Source of the DNA: Rhizobium sp. Leaf453
Lineage (GTDB): Bacteria; Pseudomonadota; Alphaproteobacteria; Rhizobiales; Rhizobiaceae
DNA: 64,000 nucleotides
NCBI RefSeq assembly: GCF_001425605.1
Contig: NZ_LMRG01000031.1
Coordinates: 124,001-188,000 of the forward strand
Direction: 5' to 3'
Under the pieces are notes generated by a model, which was given only the letters and a program-made list of their open reading frames with translations, did not search any database and had not been told where the DNA came from. Within the stretch, counting starts at the first letter, position 1; every line of letters begins with the position of its first letter. The position numbers and the translations under genes are program-made. Positions 16,243-25,204 of this stretch are shown one piece after another.

Positions 16243-17319
16243 ATGGCAAAGGGAAACGGTCGAAATAAAGCTCCGGACAAAGCCGGTGAAGCCGGGCGGC
16301 CAACCATGACGGACGTTGCAAGGATTGCCGGCGTGTCGCAATCCAGCGTCTCCCTGGTGCTCAATGAAATGTCCGGCGCCCGCATTTCCGCCGAGACTCA
16401 GATGCGCGTTCGCGAGGCTGCTCATAAAATTGGTTATAAATTACCAGCCGTTCGCAACGAGGTGGATGTTGCTCCCCAAGTCGAGAAGGACACCATCGCC
16501 TTCATCGTCGACGAAATCTCCACCAGCCCCCATCCGGTCGTCAGTCTGGACGGCATTCGTGACTATGCCTTCGAACAGGGCCTGCTTGTGTCAGCCCATG
16601 CCACCCGCTCCAATCCGGACCTGCAGGATGCCGTCCTGCGCTCCGTCCTGCGCGACCGTTCGATCGCCGGCGTCATCTATGCCACCATCTTCACCCGCAA
16701 GGTCAGCGTCCCGCCGCAGTTGAAGCACATCCCGACAGTCCTGCTCAACTGCTATTCCGAGCCGCGCCAGCATATGGCCATCGTGCCCGGCGAAGTGGCC
16801 GGCGGCTTCACCGCGACCGCGCACCTGACGAGCCTCGGCCACAAGCGCATCGGCTTCATCAACGGCGAGCCATGGATGGATGCGGCGATCGATCGCCTCA
16901 AGGGGTACAAGCAGGCGCTCGCCACCGCCGACATCGCCTTCGACGAGACACTGGTGCGCGACGGCGACTGGCTGCCCTTGCGAGGCTACGAGGCCGGCCT
17001 CGATCTCTTGTCCCTCGACAACCCGCCGACGGCCATCCTCTGCGGCAACGACCTGATGGCGATCGGCGTGATGGAAGCGGCTGCAGAAAAAGGCCTGCGG
17101 GTCCCGGAAGATCTATCGGTCATGGGCTATGACGACCAGGAACTGGCGCGCTACACGCATCCGCCGCTTTCCACCCTCGTCCTGCCGAATTACGAGATGG
17201 GCCAGAAGGCCGCCGAAATCCTGATCGACATGGCCATTCACGGCAAGCAGCCCCGTCCCATGACCATCAAGGTCGATGGTCCGCTGGTCCGGCGCGGTAC
17301 GACGGCGAAACCGCGCTGA
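16243..17319 (+). CDS. LacI-family transcriptional regulator
   Basis: A 358-residue repressor. The helix-turn-helix and hinge are TMTDVARIAGVSQSSVSLVL (about 22-41), followed by the periplasmic-binding-like effector domain with VSLDGIRDYAFEQGLLVSAH, the ligand-contact region YDDQELARYTHPPLSTL and the dimer segment MGQKAAEILIDMAI. The start at 16243 is preferred because GCGAGG precedes it; an ATG at 16186 would add a lysine-rich tail. It is divergent from the YtfQ-like operon with candidate operators between them, so it most likely controls that importer and itself. Confidence 0.9.
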   Translation: MAKGNGRNKAPDKAGEAGRPTMTDVARIAGVSQSSVSLVLNEMSGARISAETQMRVREAAHKIGYKLPAVRNEVDVAPQVEKDTIAFIVDEISTSPHPVVSLDGIRDYAFEQGLLVSAHATRSNPDLQDAVLRSVLRDRSIAGVIYATIFTRKVSVPPQLKHIPTVLLNCYSEPRQHMAIVPGEVAGGFTATAHLTSLGHKRIGFINGEPWMDAAIDRLKGYKQALATADIAFDETLVRDGDWLPLRGYEAGLDLLSLDNPPTAILCGNDLMAIGVMEAAAEKGLRVPEDLSVMGYDDQELARYTHPPLSTLVLPNYEMGQKAAEILIDMAIHGKQPRPMTIKVDGPLVRRGTTAKPR

Positions 17320-17422
17320 TCCGCCTTTCTCTCGATCGCCATCCCGTTTCCGCAGAAACGCCTTCATTTCCGGCCCAATCTCGTGTTGAAGGAACGAGAC
17401 GATATCTGGAGACGGCGAACGC

Positions 17423-18286
17423 ATGCCTGCAATGAAATCCTGGAAGCGCCGGCTGCGCAAATGGCGCATTCGCGTTGCAAGGCGCTTTTTGAGCACCCCT
17501 ATCGGCCGCGAGCTTCTCGTCAATTCCGTCAGCCCAAAAGTCCTGTCGATGACTGCCGATTGCGGCGATCACATCATGACATTCTCGCCGCACGACTACA
17601 TCGGCCGGAAAATCTATCGAAAGGGCCATTTCGAGCGTGAAAATGTCGACAGGCTGCTCTCGGTTCTGCGCCAACGCGGCCTGCTGCGTGACGGCACGAT
17701 CCTGCTGGAACTCGGCGGCAATATCGGTACACAGACGATCTATTTTGCCCTGAGCAAGGCCTTTCGCCGCATTGTCACGGTCGAGCCCGATCCCCGTAAT
17801 TTCGCGCTGCTACAGACCAACATCACGCAGAACGACCTTGGCGACGTAATCACAACGGTCAACAGCGCTGCAGGCGAGAGCGAAGGAACGCTCGATTTTT
17901 TCCTCCACCCCGACAATCACGGCAAGAGCAGCGCGCTGCGCCAGAGCGACCGCGACATCGAGATCAAGGTGCCGGTCAAGCCGGTCACGACCATGCTCGC
18001 CGACGTCGGCGTTGCAACCGAGGAAATCGGCCTGATCTGGATGGATATCGAGGGCTATGAGCCCGTCGCCGCCCGCTCGATGCAGCCGTTGCTCGAACGG
18101 CGCACGCCATTCTACATGGAGTGCTCGCCGGTGTTTTACGGGGCCTCAGGCTCACGGGATTTCGTCGCGCATCTCGCACGCTATTACGAAAACTGCATCG
18201 TCTTCCTGGAAGACGGCCCGGTGGAGATGAAGGTCACCGCCATGCCCGTGGAGCAGGACCAGTTCGATGTCCTGCTCCTGCCCTGA
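17423..18286 (+). CDS. FkbM-family SAM-dependent methyltransferase
   Basis: A 287-residue methyltransferase. Motif I is LLELGGNIGTQTIYFAL (about 95-111), the acidic residue binding SAM ribose is in VTVEPDPRNFALLQTNI, and the FkbM signature IGLIWMDIEGYEP lies near 203-215. The lysine-rich and arginine-rich N-terminus (KSWKRRLRKWRIRVARR) has no signal. Family members O-methylate sugars or polyketides, and the neighbouring nucleotide-sugar dehydrogenase and glycosyltransferases favour a glycan substrate. It lies 100 bp after the LacI gene and converges on the next methyltransferase gene with only 12 bp between stops. Confidence 0.85.
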   Translation: MPAMKSWKRRLRKWRIRVARRFLSTPIGRELLVNSVSPKVLSMTADCGDHIMTFSPHDYIGRKIYRKGHFERENVDRLLSVLRQRGLLRDGTILLELGGNIGTQTIYFALSKAFRRIVTVEPDPRNFALLQTNITQNDLGDVITTVNSAAGESEGTLDFFLHPDNHGKSSALRQSDRDIEIKVPVKPVTTMLADVGVATEEIGLIWMDIEGYEPVAARSMQPLLERRTPFYMECSPVFYGASGSRDFVAHLARYYENCIVFLEDGPVEMKVTAMPVEQDQFDVLLLP

Positions 18287-18298
18287 CCGGTACCGGGA

Positions 18299-18781
18299 TC
18301 AGCGCTTGCGATAGAAATAGGTTCGGCCCGGATCGGCATCCGCCGGCAATGGCAGCGGCTCGAATTCCGGATGATCGAGCGGCAGGCCGCTGGCTGCGAT
18401 GCCACCGGACACAAGTGCCGCCGCCATCGATTGCGGCAGCCAGGTCAGCGTCCTCGCGTCCTTTTCCGGATAGGCGGTACCGATATCGGCATGGGCAAAG
18501 GCAACGTTCTTGCCAGCGAATTGCTGGATGGTCTCGCGGATGTCGCCGAGAATGATGTTGTCGTCCGACGGCGTCGAATCGGGATGAGAGCCGACGGCCC
18601 GGTCGAACGCGATGATACGGTTGGTCGGGAAAAGCTCTCGGATATGATCATAGGTGCGGCCGTTGCCGAGGCCGATTTCGAGGATGACGCCGTCCGGCGC
18701 GATCATGCCCTCTTCCTTGATATGATTGAGCACCGCGCGCTGCGATTTCATGCGGGAAATAAAACCATCCAGTCGGCTCAT
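18299..18781 (-). CDS. Small class I SAM-dependent methyltransferase
   Basis: A 160-residue protein with SAM-binding motif I ILEIGLGNGRTYDHIRELFP (about 33-52) and an acidic residue in IIAFDRAVGSHP. It fits the short S-adenosyl-L-methionine methyltransferase group related to Pfam Methyltransf_17. The ATG at 18781 is chosen for the GGATGGA site before it; in-frame ATGs at 18808 and 18799 lack one. The substrate is unknown. It is convergent with the FkbM gene and separated by about 195 bp from the divergent DUF3095 gene. Confidence 0.72.
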   Translation of the reverse strand: MSRLDGFISRMKSQRAVLNHIKEEGMIAPDGVILEIGLGNGRTYDHIRELFPTNRIIAFDRAVGSHPDSTPSDDNIILGDIRETIQQFAGKNVAFAHADIGTAYPEKDARTLTWLPQSMAAALVSGGIAASGLPLDHPEFEPLPLPADADPGRTYFYRKR

Positions 18782-18976
18782 AAAATTCCATCCATTCATC
18801 AAATTCATGCGGAGCGTTCCCGCTTAACACGATGCCACCGGCCGGGTCGACCGCGACGGCGGGAAATTTGCGGTAAACTCAACTCTGCGATGGCTATAAA
18901 AACCTCCGCTCACTTTGGCGTCAGGTCACGACCGAACTGCGTCGCCTGCGCCAATCGAATATGCTAGCGTCCCGGC

Positions 18977-20146
18977 ATGAACCGCTTGTCGACCGAAACA
19001 TTTTTCAAAGCTCTGCCCGTTTTCGTGGATTTCGAGGGCGTTGCCGACAGCAGCAATTACCGCCCCCTGCCTGCCGATTGGGCGCTCGCAACGGCAGATA
19101 TCGTCGATTCGACCGGCGCAATCGAAGCCGGCCGCTACAAGGCGGTCAATATGGCCGGCGCGAGTGTCATCTCGGCGATCCTCAACGCGCTTGGCCAGAA
19201 CGATCTGCCTTTCGTCTTCGGCGGCGACGGAGCGCTCGTCGCCGTACCGCCATCAGCCATCGGCAAGGCGCGGGAAGCGCTGGCCGCAGTGCAAAACTGG
19301 GTGGCGGAAGAATTGGAACTGACCATGCGCGCGGCTTTGGTGCCCGTCGCCGATATCCAGGCCGCCGGGCTGGAGGTTCGCGTCGCCCGGTTCCAGGCGA
19401 GCGCGGATATTTCCTATGCAATGTTTTCCGGCGGTGGCTCCAGCTGGGCAGAGGCCCGCATGAAGGAGGGACTGTTCAGCGTGCCGCCGGCACCTACGGG
19501 CACGAGGCCGGACCTCAAGGGCCTGTCCTGTCGCTGGAACCCGCTCCAGTCGCGCCATGGCGACATCGTCTCGATCATCGCGGTGCCAACTAACGGAACC
19601 GGCGGACCGGCTTTCCAGCAACTGATATCCGACATCGTGGCGCTCGCCGCCGGCGAGGAACGTGGCGGCCATCCGGTCGCGCCCGAAGGCCCGCAATTGG
19701 GCCTGTCTACTTCGGGCCTCGCTGCCGAGGCCAAAGCCGCTGCGCCGAAAGGAAAGCGGCTCCGGCAAAAGGCCTTTATTCTCGGGCAATATCTGTTGAC
19801 GGTCTCGCTGTTCCGGCTGGGCCTGAAACTCGGGCGCTTCGACGCGAAGGAATACCGGCGAAATGTTGCCAGCAACTCGGACTTCCGCAAGTTCGACGAC
19901 GGATTGAAGATGACGATCGACGTCGATGCCGAACGGCTGGCGAAGATCGAGGCCCGTCTGGAAGAAGCGACCAGGGCTGGCATCTGCCGCTACGGCCTGC
20001 ACCGGCAGGATTCGGCGCTGATGACCTGCATCGTGCCGACACCGCTCAGCCACGATCACATGCATTTCATCGATGGTGCCGCCGGCGGCTATGCAATGGC
20101 GGCAAGCCAGATGAAGAAGCGCTTCGCGGCGGCCGCTACGCCTTGA
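18977..20146 (+). CDS. DUF3095 protein, nucleotide-cyclase-like
   Basis: A 389-residue cytosolic protein of the DUF3095 family. The N-terminal half looks like a class III cyclase core: TADIVDSTGAIEAGRYKAVN (about 39-58) aligns in pattern with the cyclase metal-binding segment, and FVFGGDGALVAVPP (about 79-92) with the second metal aspartate. Asp41 and Asp84 would be the two metal ligands. The C-terminal half (from about 260) is basic and lacks known motifs. Activity has not been shown for the family as far as I know. Its 3' end overlaps the convergent dehydrogenase gene by 11 bp. It lies 1.5 kb from a true class III cyclase. Confidence 0.75.
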   Translation: MNRLSTETFFKALPVFVDFEGVADSSNYRPLPADWALATADIVDSTGAIEAGRYKAVNMAGASVISAILNALGQNDLPFVFGGDGALVAVPPSAIGKAREALAAVQNWVAEELELTMRAALVPVADIQAAGLEVRVARFQASADISYAMFSGGGSSWAEARMKEGLFSVPPAPTGTRPDLKGLSCRWNPLQSRHGDIVSIIAVPTNGTGGPAFQQLISDIVALAAGEERGGHPVAPEGPQLGLSTSGLAAEAKAAAPKGKRLRQKAFILGQYLLTVSLFRLGLKLGRFDAKEYRRNVASNSDFRKFDDGLKMTIDVDAERLAKIEARLEEATRAGICRYGLHRQDSALMTCIVPTPLSHDHMHFIDGAAGGYAMAASQMKKRFAAAATP

Positions 20147-21551
20147 GGATCGTGCCGCCCTCGATATTGCGGCGGGAAAAGGCGTTGCGCGTATCGATGA
20201 TCAGCGGAGCAAAACGGGCTAGCGCCTCATAATCGATCGCATCGTGATCGGTAGCGATCAAGACGGCATCAAAGCTCTTCACCGACTCTTCGTCCAGCGG
20301 CACCGACTGCCGGCCTTTCAGCGCCATATATTCCCGCGTTTTTGGAATTTCCGCCACATGCGGGTCATGGTAAGAAGCGCTGCCGCCGCGTTCCTCGATC
20401 AGTTCAATGAGTTTCAATGAAGGGCTCTCGCGGATGTCGGGCACGTTCTTCTTGTAGGCAAGACCAATCACCAGCACCCGCGACCGGCTGAGCGCCTTGC
20501 CGAGATGGATATCCAGCGCTTCCGCCAACCGGCCGACGACATGGCGCGGCATGGCGGAATTGATCTCGCCTGCCAGCTCGATAAAGCGGGTCGGAAGCTC
20601 GTATTCCCGCGATTTCCAGGTCAGGTAGAACGGATCGATGGGGATGCAGTGACCGCCAAGCCCCGGCCCCGGGTAAAACGGCATATAGCCGAACGGCTTG
20701 GTTTTTGCGGCGTCGATTACCTCCCATACATCGATCCCCATCGCCTCGTAAACGACCTTCAACTCGTTGACGAGCGCGATGTTGACAGCACGGAAGATGT
20801 TTTCGGTCAGCTTGACCGCCTCGGCGGTGGCAGGCGACGAGACAGGAACGACAGTCTGCACGACCGCTCCATAGAAAGCCGTCACGAGCGCGGAGGCCGC
20901 CTCGCCAGCACCGGCGACAACCTTCGGAATGCTCGACGTGTGGAAATCACGATTGCCGGGATCCTCTCGCTCGGGCGAAAATCCGAGGAAGAAATCCTGC
21001 GCCGATTTCAGCCCCGTCCGCTCCAGGATCGGCCGCACGACCTCGTCCGTCGTACCGGGATAGGTCGTTGATTCCAGAACCACAAGTTGGCCGGGTTTCA
21101 GCGTCTCGGCGATGCGCTCGCAGGTCCGGGTGATGAATGAGAGGTCAGGATCGCGATGCTTGGTCAATGGCGTCGGCACGCAGATGACGATGATGTCGCA
21201 ATCAGCAAGTCCTGAAAAATCGGTCGTTGCCCCAAAGCGTCCCGCACCCGTCTCCGCCGACAGAACATCGTCCGGCACCGCCTCGATATAGGAGCGTCCG
21301 GCATCGATGGCGACGATCTTCTGCGGATCAATATCGAAGCCGGTGGCTGAAAAGCCGGCGCGAGCCACTGTGATCGCCAGCGGCAGACCGACATAACCGA
21401 GCCCGATGACGGCGACCCGGGCCTGACGGGTTTCGATCTTCGAAAGAAGAGTATCGCTCAAGGAGGAGTGGACGTTCAACAGACTGTTCCCGATTGATCG
21501 TGATGCGCGGACGCCGCTTGGCGGATGCCGGTCAGTTGAGGATAAATTCAT
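20136..21551 (-). CDS. Nucleotide-sugar dehydrogenase (UDP-glucose / UDP-GlcNAc 6-dehydrogenase family)
   Basis: A 471-residue NAD-dependent enzyme oxidising a UDP-hexose(amine) C6 to the uronic acid, a precursor of acidic surface glycans. The Rossmann motif is VAVIGLGYVGLPLAITVARA (about 46-65), the active-site Cys lies in GPGLGGHCIPIDPFYL (about 300), with ESTTYPGTTDEV and LVIGLAYKKNVPDIRESPS further on. The layout matches WbpA/TviB better than Ugd. The first 40 residues are a weak extension without a good ribosome-binding site; a TTG start near residue 26 is possible. It is divergent from the cyclase gene. Confidence 0.87.
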   Translation of the reverse strand: MNLSSTDRHPPSGVRASRSIGNSLLNVHSSLSDTLLSKIETRQARVAVIGLGYVGLPLAITVARAGFSATGFDIDPQKIVAIDAGRSYIEAVPDDVLSAETGAGRFGATTDFSGLADCDIIVICVPTPLTKHRDPDLSFITRTCERIAETLKPGQLVVLESTTYPGTTDEVVRPILERTGLKSAQDFFLGFSPEREDPGNRDFHTSSIPKVVAGAGEAASALVTAFYGAVVQTVVPVSSPATAEAVKLTENIFRAVNIALVNELKVVYEAMGIDVWEVIDAAKTKPFGYMPFYPGPGLGGHCIPIDPFYLTWKSREYELPTRFIELAGEINSAMPRHVVGRLAEALDIHLGKALSRSRVLVIGLAYKKNVPDIRESPSLKLIELIEERGGSASYHDPHVAEIPKTREYMALKGRQSVPLDEESVKSFDAVLIATDHDAIDYEALARFAPLIIDTRNAFSRRNIEGGTILKA

Positions 21552-21593
21552 CCGGTGTCAAGAACCGCCGTCGCCGGGTCCATCGCCAAAGAT

Positions 21594-21609
21594 TGTGAGG
21601 GCCATCACA
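21594..21609. promoter_or_regulatory. Perfect TGTGA-N6-TCACA palindrome (CRP-type site)
   Basis: TGTGAGGGCCATCACA lies in the 143-bp divergent region between the nucleotide-sugar dehydrogenase and the cyclase, 86 bp before the cyclase start and 43 bp before the dehydrogenase start. Both half-sites match the E. coli CRP consensus and the core GGCC is also symmetric. Rhizobial Clr sites that I know are of TGTT-N8-AACA form, so the binding protein is uncertain. Confidence 0.45.
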
Positions 21610-21694
21610 TTTTTTATGGTCTTCAATCTGGTTTTGACGACATCACCACTTATATGCCTGAAGGCAGCTCCGTTGGGAAAGCGACAGGGACACG

Positions 21695-23044
21695 ATGAAC
21701 ATCCACAAGGCGAATGTTTCCACTCACCTGCTCGACCGCGTATCCAACTGGCTGCAGCAGGCTGCGTTGAATGGAGAAAATCTCCAGAATGTCGTGACGG
21801 GCTTTTGCGAACGGCTGGCGGCATCGGGATTGCCGCTCAACCGCGTCCACCTTAGCTTTTCCATGCTTCATCCGCTCTATGACGCGCTGGGATTTACCTG
21901 GTTGCGTGGCCAGGGCGTGACAGTTGAGGGATATCGCGCCGACCCGAACGACGATCAACCGGACCGTTTCCTTAGAAGCCCCTATTACTATCTGCTCAGT
22001 AACAATCTCGAGCACCTGCGCCGCCATATCGATCCGGCTTTGCCATCCGAATTTCCGATTTTCGATGAATTGAAGGAGATGGGCTGCACGGACTATATCG
22101 CCTTCGTCCAGTCCTTCGGCGAAACCTCCGGCCAGGGCATGATCGGTTCCTGGTCCACCGATGCGCAGGGCGGTTTCAGCGACCCCGTCATCGAAGCCTT
22201 GCTCCGCATCCAGAACAACCTGGCCGTGGCGGCGAAGATGGCGGTGCTCGGCAAGCTCGCCGACAACATGCTGACCACCTATCTTGGCGAAAACGCCGGC
22301 AAGCGCGTGCTGTCCGGCCAGACGCGGCGCGGCGATGGCGAAACGATCCGCGCTGCCCTGGTCATGGCAGATATGCGCCAGTCCACCGTACTCGCGGAAA
22401 AGGAAGGCCGGCAGGTTTACATCGATACGCTGAACGAATTCTTCGACGCCATCGCCACGCCGTTCAGCCGCAACGGTGGAGAAATCCTGAGCTTCGTCGG
22501 CGACGGTTTTCTCGCCGTCTATCCCTGTGGACGTCACCGCGAACCCTCGCAGGTTGCGGCGCTGGCAGCGATGGCGGCAACTCGGCAGGCATCGGCCCGC
22601 ATGTCAGAACTCAATAGCGGTCGCCGGAAACAGAACCTCCCCGATGTTCGCTATGGTATCGGCCTTCATGTCGGCAATGTCATGTTCGGCAATGTCGGCC
22701 TCAATGATCGGCTGACCTTCTCCGCCTTCGGCGCGGCCGTCAACGAGGTGGAACGGCTACAGGGGCTGACCAAGAAATACGCCCAGCCGATCGTCGCCAG
22801 CCAGGCCTTCGCCACCTATTGCGGTGGCGATTGGCAGACGCTCGGCGAGGAGAAACTGCGTGGCGTGCGCCAGAAGGTGACGGTGCTGCTTCCAGGAGAG
22901 GATAACATGAAACTTGACAGCGCCGAAGCGGTCCAGAGCCGGTCTCTCGAGACGCGCTCGGAGGCAGAACAGGTTATGCTTCTGTACAGAAACAGTCGAA
23001 AACCACAACCACGAGATCTCATCTGGAACAAGCTGTTGCAGTAG
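21695..23044 (+). CDS. Class III adenylate/guanylate cyclase with N-terminal sensory-like region
   Basis: A 449-residue soluble cyclase. Residues 1-200 form a regulatory region of the type seen in many rhizobial cyclases; the catalytic domain spans about 215-400. Metal aspartates are Asp226 (MADMRQST) and Asp270 (SFVGDGF); Asn350 and Arg354 of the transition-state motif VNEVERLQ are present. The adenine-selecting Lys and Asp of classical adenylate cyclases appear replaced by Ser266 (ILSFVGDG) and Ala347 (FGAAVN), so base choice is open. The C-terminal tail (about 402-449) is polar. It is divergent from the dehydrogenase and upstream of the ABC importer and glycosyltransferase block. The 258 bp after it hold nothing firm. 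Confidence 0.87.
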   Translation: MNIHKANVSTHLLDRVSNWLQQAALNGENLQNVVTGFCERLAASGLPLNRVHLSFSMLHPLYDALGFTWLRGQGVTVEGYRADPNDDQPDRFLRSPYYYLLSNNLEHLRRHIDPALPSEFPIFDELKEMGCTDYIAFVQSFGETSGQGMIGSWSTDAQGGFSDPVIEALLRIQNNLAVAAKMAVLGKLADNMLTTYLGENAGKRVLSGQTRRGDGETIRAALVMADMRQSTVLAEKEGRQVYIDTLNEFFDAIATPFSRNGGEILSFVGDGFLAVYPCGRHREPSQVAALAAMAATRQASARMSELNSGRRKQNLPDVRYGIGLHVGNVMFGNVGLNDRLTFSAFGAAVNEVERLQGLTKKYAQPIVASQAFATYCGGDWQTLGEEKLRGVRQKVTVLLPGEDNMKLDSAEAVQSRSLETRSEAEQVMLLYRNSRKPQPRDLIWNKLLQ

Positions 23045-23302
23045 GAGATGTAGCGAATGACGGGCGGGAGAGCCATCTTGCCCTGACGGGATTCCGATAA
23101 CTCCGATCCCGTTCGAATGATTAAAGTTTCTTGTGCCCGGCGCGCAACGCGGCCGGGGCTATATCCGTGCGAACTTTACCAGCCTTGGGTCATGGACAGG
23201 CCAATTTCGGTGGGATAGTCTTCCCCTGATGGAGCCGGGACTGCAGCCCGGAGATGTGTTCTGCCGACTTGCCGGCAGCGCTGGGACAAGGAAGCTGGTG
23301 GC

Positions 23303-25204
23303 ATGAATTCAGGCGCAGACCTGTTGAGGATCGAGGATCTGAGCATCTCATTCGCGATGCTTGGCGGACACCTCGATGCTGTTCGCCAAGCCAGCCTGCG
23401 CGTTCTGCCGGGCAAGGTCACAGCGCTGGTGGGAGAATCCGGGTCCGGCAAATCGGTCATCAGCCAGGCAGTCATGGGCATCCTGCCGAAGACGGCAAGC
23501 TGTACCGGTCGCATCCTCTTCTGCGACCCCGCCACGGGACAGGGACCAGCGGACCTTCTGCAGATGCCGCGTGACGGACGCGAAATCCGAAACCTCCGCG
23601 GCAACCGCATCGGCAAGATCTTTCAGGAGCCGATGACCTCGCTTTCGCCGCTCCACACGATCGGCAACCAGATCAGCGAATCCCTCAAGATTCACACCGA
23701 AATGCCGGCGCGCGACCGGCGCGCGCGCACCGAGGAAATGCTGGCCATGGTCGGTTTTTCCAAGCCGTCCCGCGCCTATGACATGTATCCGTTCGAACTG
23801 TCGGGCGGCATGCGCCAGCGCGCCATGATCGCCATGGCCCTGATCTGCAATCCGTCGCTGCTGATTGCCGACGAGCCGACCACCGCGCTCGACGTGACGA
23901 TCCAGGCCCAAATCCTGCAATTGCTGCGCGATTTGCAGACGAAGCTCAACATGGCCATGCTGCTGATCACCCACGATCTCGGCGTCGTCGCCAATGTCGC
24001 CGATGAAGTGGTGGTCATTTACCATGGCGAGATTATGGAAGCCGGACCGGTGGAAACGATCTTCCGCAATCCGTCGCATCCCTATCTCAAGGGCCTGATG
24101 GCTGCCGTTCCGCATTTTGACATGAAGCCTGGCGAACGCCTGAAGGCGCTGCGCGAGGTTCCCGTCAACACGAGCAGCCTGCTCGGGAAAAACACCGTAG
24201 CCGCCACCGACAACAGCCCGAAACCGGATGTCCTGCTGTCGGTCCGCGACGTGAGCAAGACCTTCAGCACGCGCAAGTCGAGTTGGTTCACCAAGGACAT
24301 CGCCAACGCCACCCGCGCTGTCGACAGCGTCAGCTTCGACATCATGCGCGGCGAATGCCTGGGGCTGGTCGGCGAAAGTGGCTGCGGCAAGACCACCTTG
24401 AGCAAGATCCTGATGCGCGCCGTAACACCCGATCAAGGTGCTGTGCTGTTGAACAGCAGCGACGGCCCGATCGACGTGTTGAAGGCAGAAGGCGCCGGGC
24501 TGCAGACCCTGCGCACCAAGGTGCAGATGGTCTTCCAGGATCCGGTCTCCTCGCTGTCGCCGCGCATGACCGTTCAGAACATCCTCAGCGAACCGCTGGA
24601 AATCCACGGACGCGGCAACGGAAAAACGCGCCTGGAAACGGTGAAGGCACTGCTGAAGGCAATCGGCCTGCACGAGCGTCACCTCAATCGCTATCCCCAC
24701 AGCTTTTCCGGCGGCCAGCGTCAGCGCATCGGCATCGCACGCGCCCTCGCGCTCGGGCCTGACCTTTTGATCTGCGACGAGCCTGTGTCAGCACTCGACG
24801 TGTCCGTCCAGGCGCAAATTCTCAATCTGCTGAAGGACTTGCAGAAAGAGCTGGGGCTGACATTCCTTTTCATTTCGCACAACCTCGCCGTCGTCGATTA
24901 CATGGCGGATCGGATCGCGGTAATGTGCGGCGGCAAAATTGTCGAGATTGCTCCACGCGAAGTCCTGATGCGGGCGCCGGTCCATCCCTATACCAAATCG
25001 CTGCTGGCGGCGGTCCCCTTCCCCGACCTCGATCGTCCCCTAGATTTCAGCGTATTGAACCCGAGCGGCGCCGCAGACACGCGCAGCTGGGGCAAGCAAT
25101 TCTCCAACGAGGGCGAGGAAGACGCCCTGTCGACCGCCGACCTCGGTGGCGGCCATCTCGTTCTGGCCCGGCGAAACGCCGATATAAGGGAGTTGAGACC
25201 GTGA
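23303..25204 (+). CDS. Peptide-type ABC transporter, fused duplicated ATP-binding protein (DppD-DppF / YejF-like)
   Basis: A 633-residue protein with two complete ATPase domains. Domain 1 (about 5-270) has [23 protein letters not shown] and [11 protein letters not shown]; domain 2 (about 310-570) has [23 protein letters not shown] and [11 protein letters not shown]. Both end in the oligopeptide-transporter C-terminal segment (HPYLKGL, HPYTKSL). All catalytic motifs are intact. The gene overlaps the binding-protein gene by 4 bp (GTGA). It energises uptake by the two permeases downstream. The substrate may be a peptide or an oligosaccharide-like solute, given the glycan-rich surroundings. Confidence 0.9.
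   Translation: MNSGADLLRIEDLSISFAMLGGHLDAVRQASLRVLPGKVTALVGESGSGKSVISQAVMGILPKTASCTGRILFCDPATGQGPADLLQMPRDGREIRNLRGNRIGKIFQEPMTSLSPLHTIGNQISESLKIHTEMPARDRRARTEEMLAMVGFSKPSRAYDMYPFELSGGMRQRAMIAMALICNPSLLIADEPTTALDVTIQAQILQLLRDLQTKLNMAMLLITHDLGVVANVADEVVVIYHGEIMEAGPVETIFRNPSHPYLKGLMAAVPHFDMKPGERLKALREVPVNTSSLLGKNTVAATDNSPKPDVLLSVRDVSKTFSTRKSSWFTKDIANATRAVDSVSFDIMRGECLGLVGESGCGKTTLSKILMRAVTPDQGAVLLNSSDGPIDVLKAEGAGLQTLRTKVQMVFQDPVSSLSPRMTVQNILSEPLEIHGRGNGKTRLETVKALLKAIGLHERHLNRYPHSFSGGQRQRIGIARALALGPDLLICDEPVSALDVSVQAQILNLLKDLQKELGLTFLFISHNLAVVDYMADRIAVMCGGKIVEIAPREVLMRAPVHPYTKSLLAAVPFPDLDRPLDFSVLNPSGAADTRSWGKQFSNEGEEDALSTADLGGGHLVLARRNADIRELRP

Noticed and set aside
24925..25200. N-terminal extension of the peptide binding protein
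   Set aside because: It lies in the ATPase gene; the GTG at 25201 gives a proper signal peptide and a 4-bp coupling overlap.
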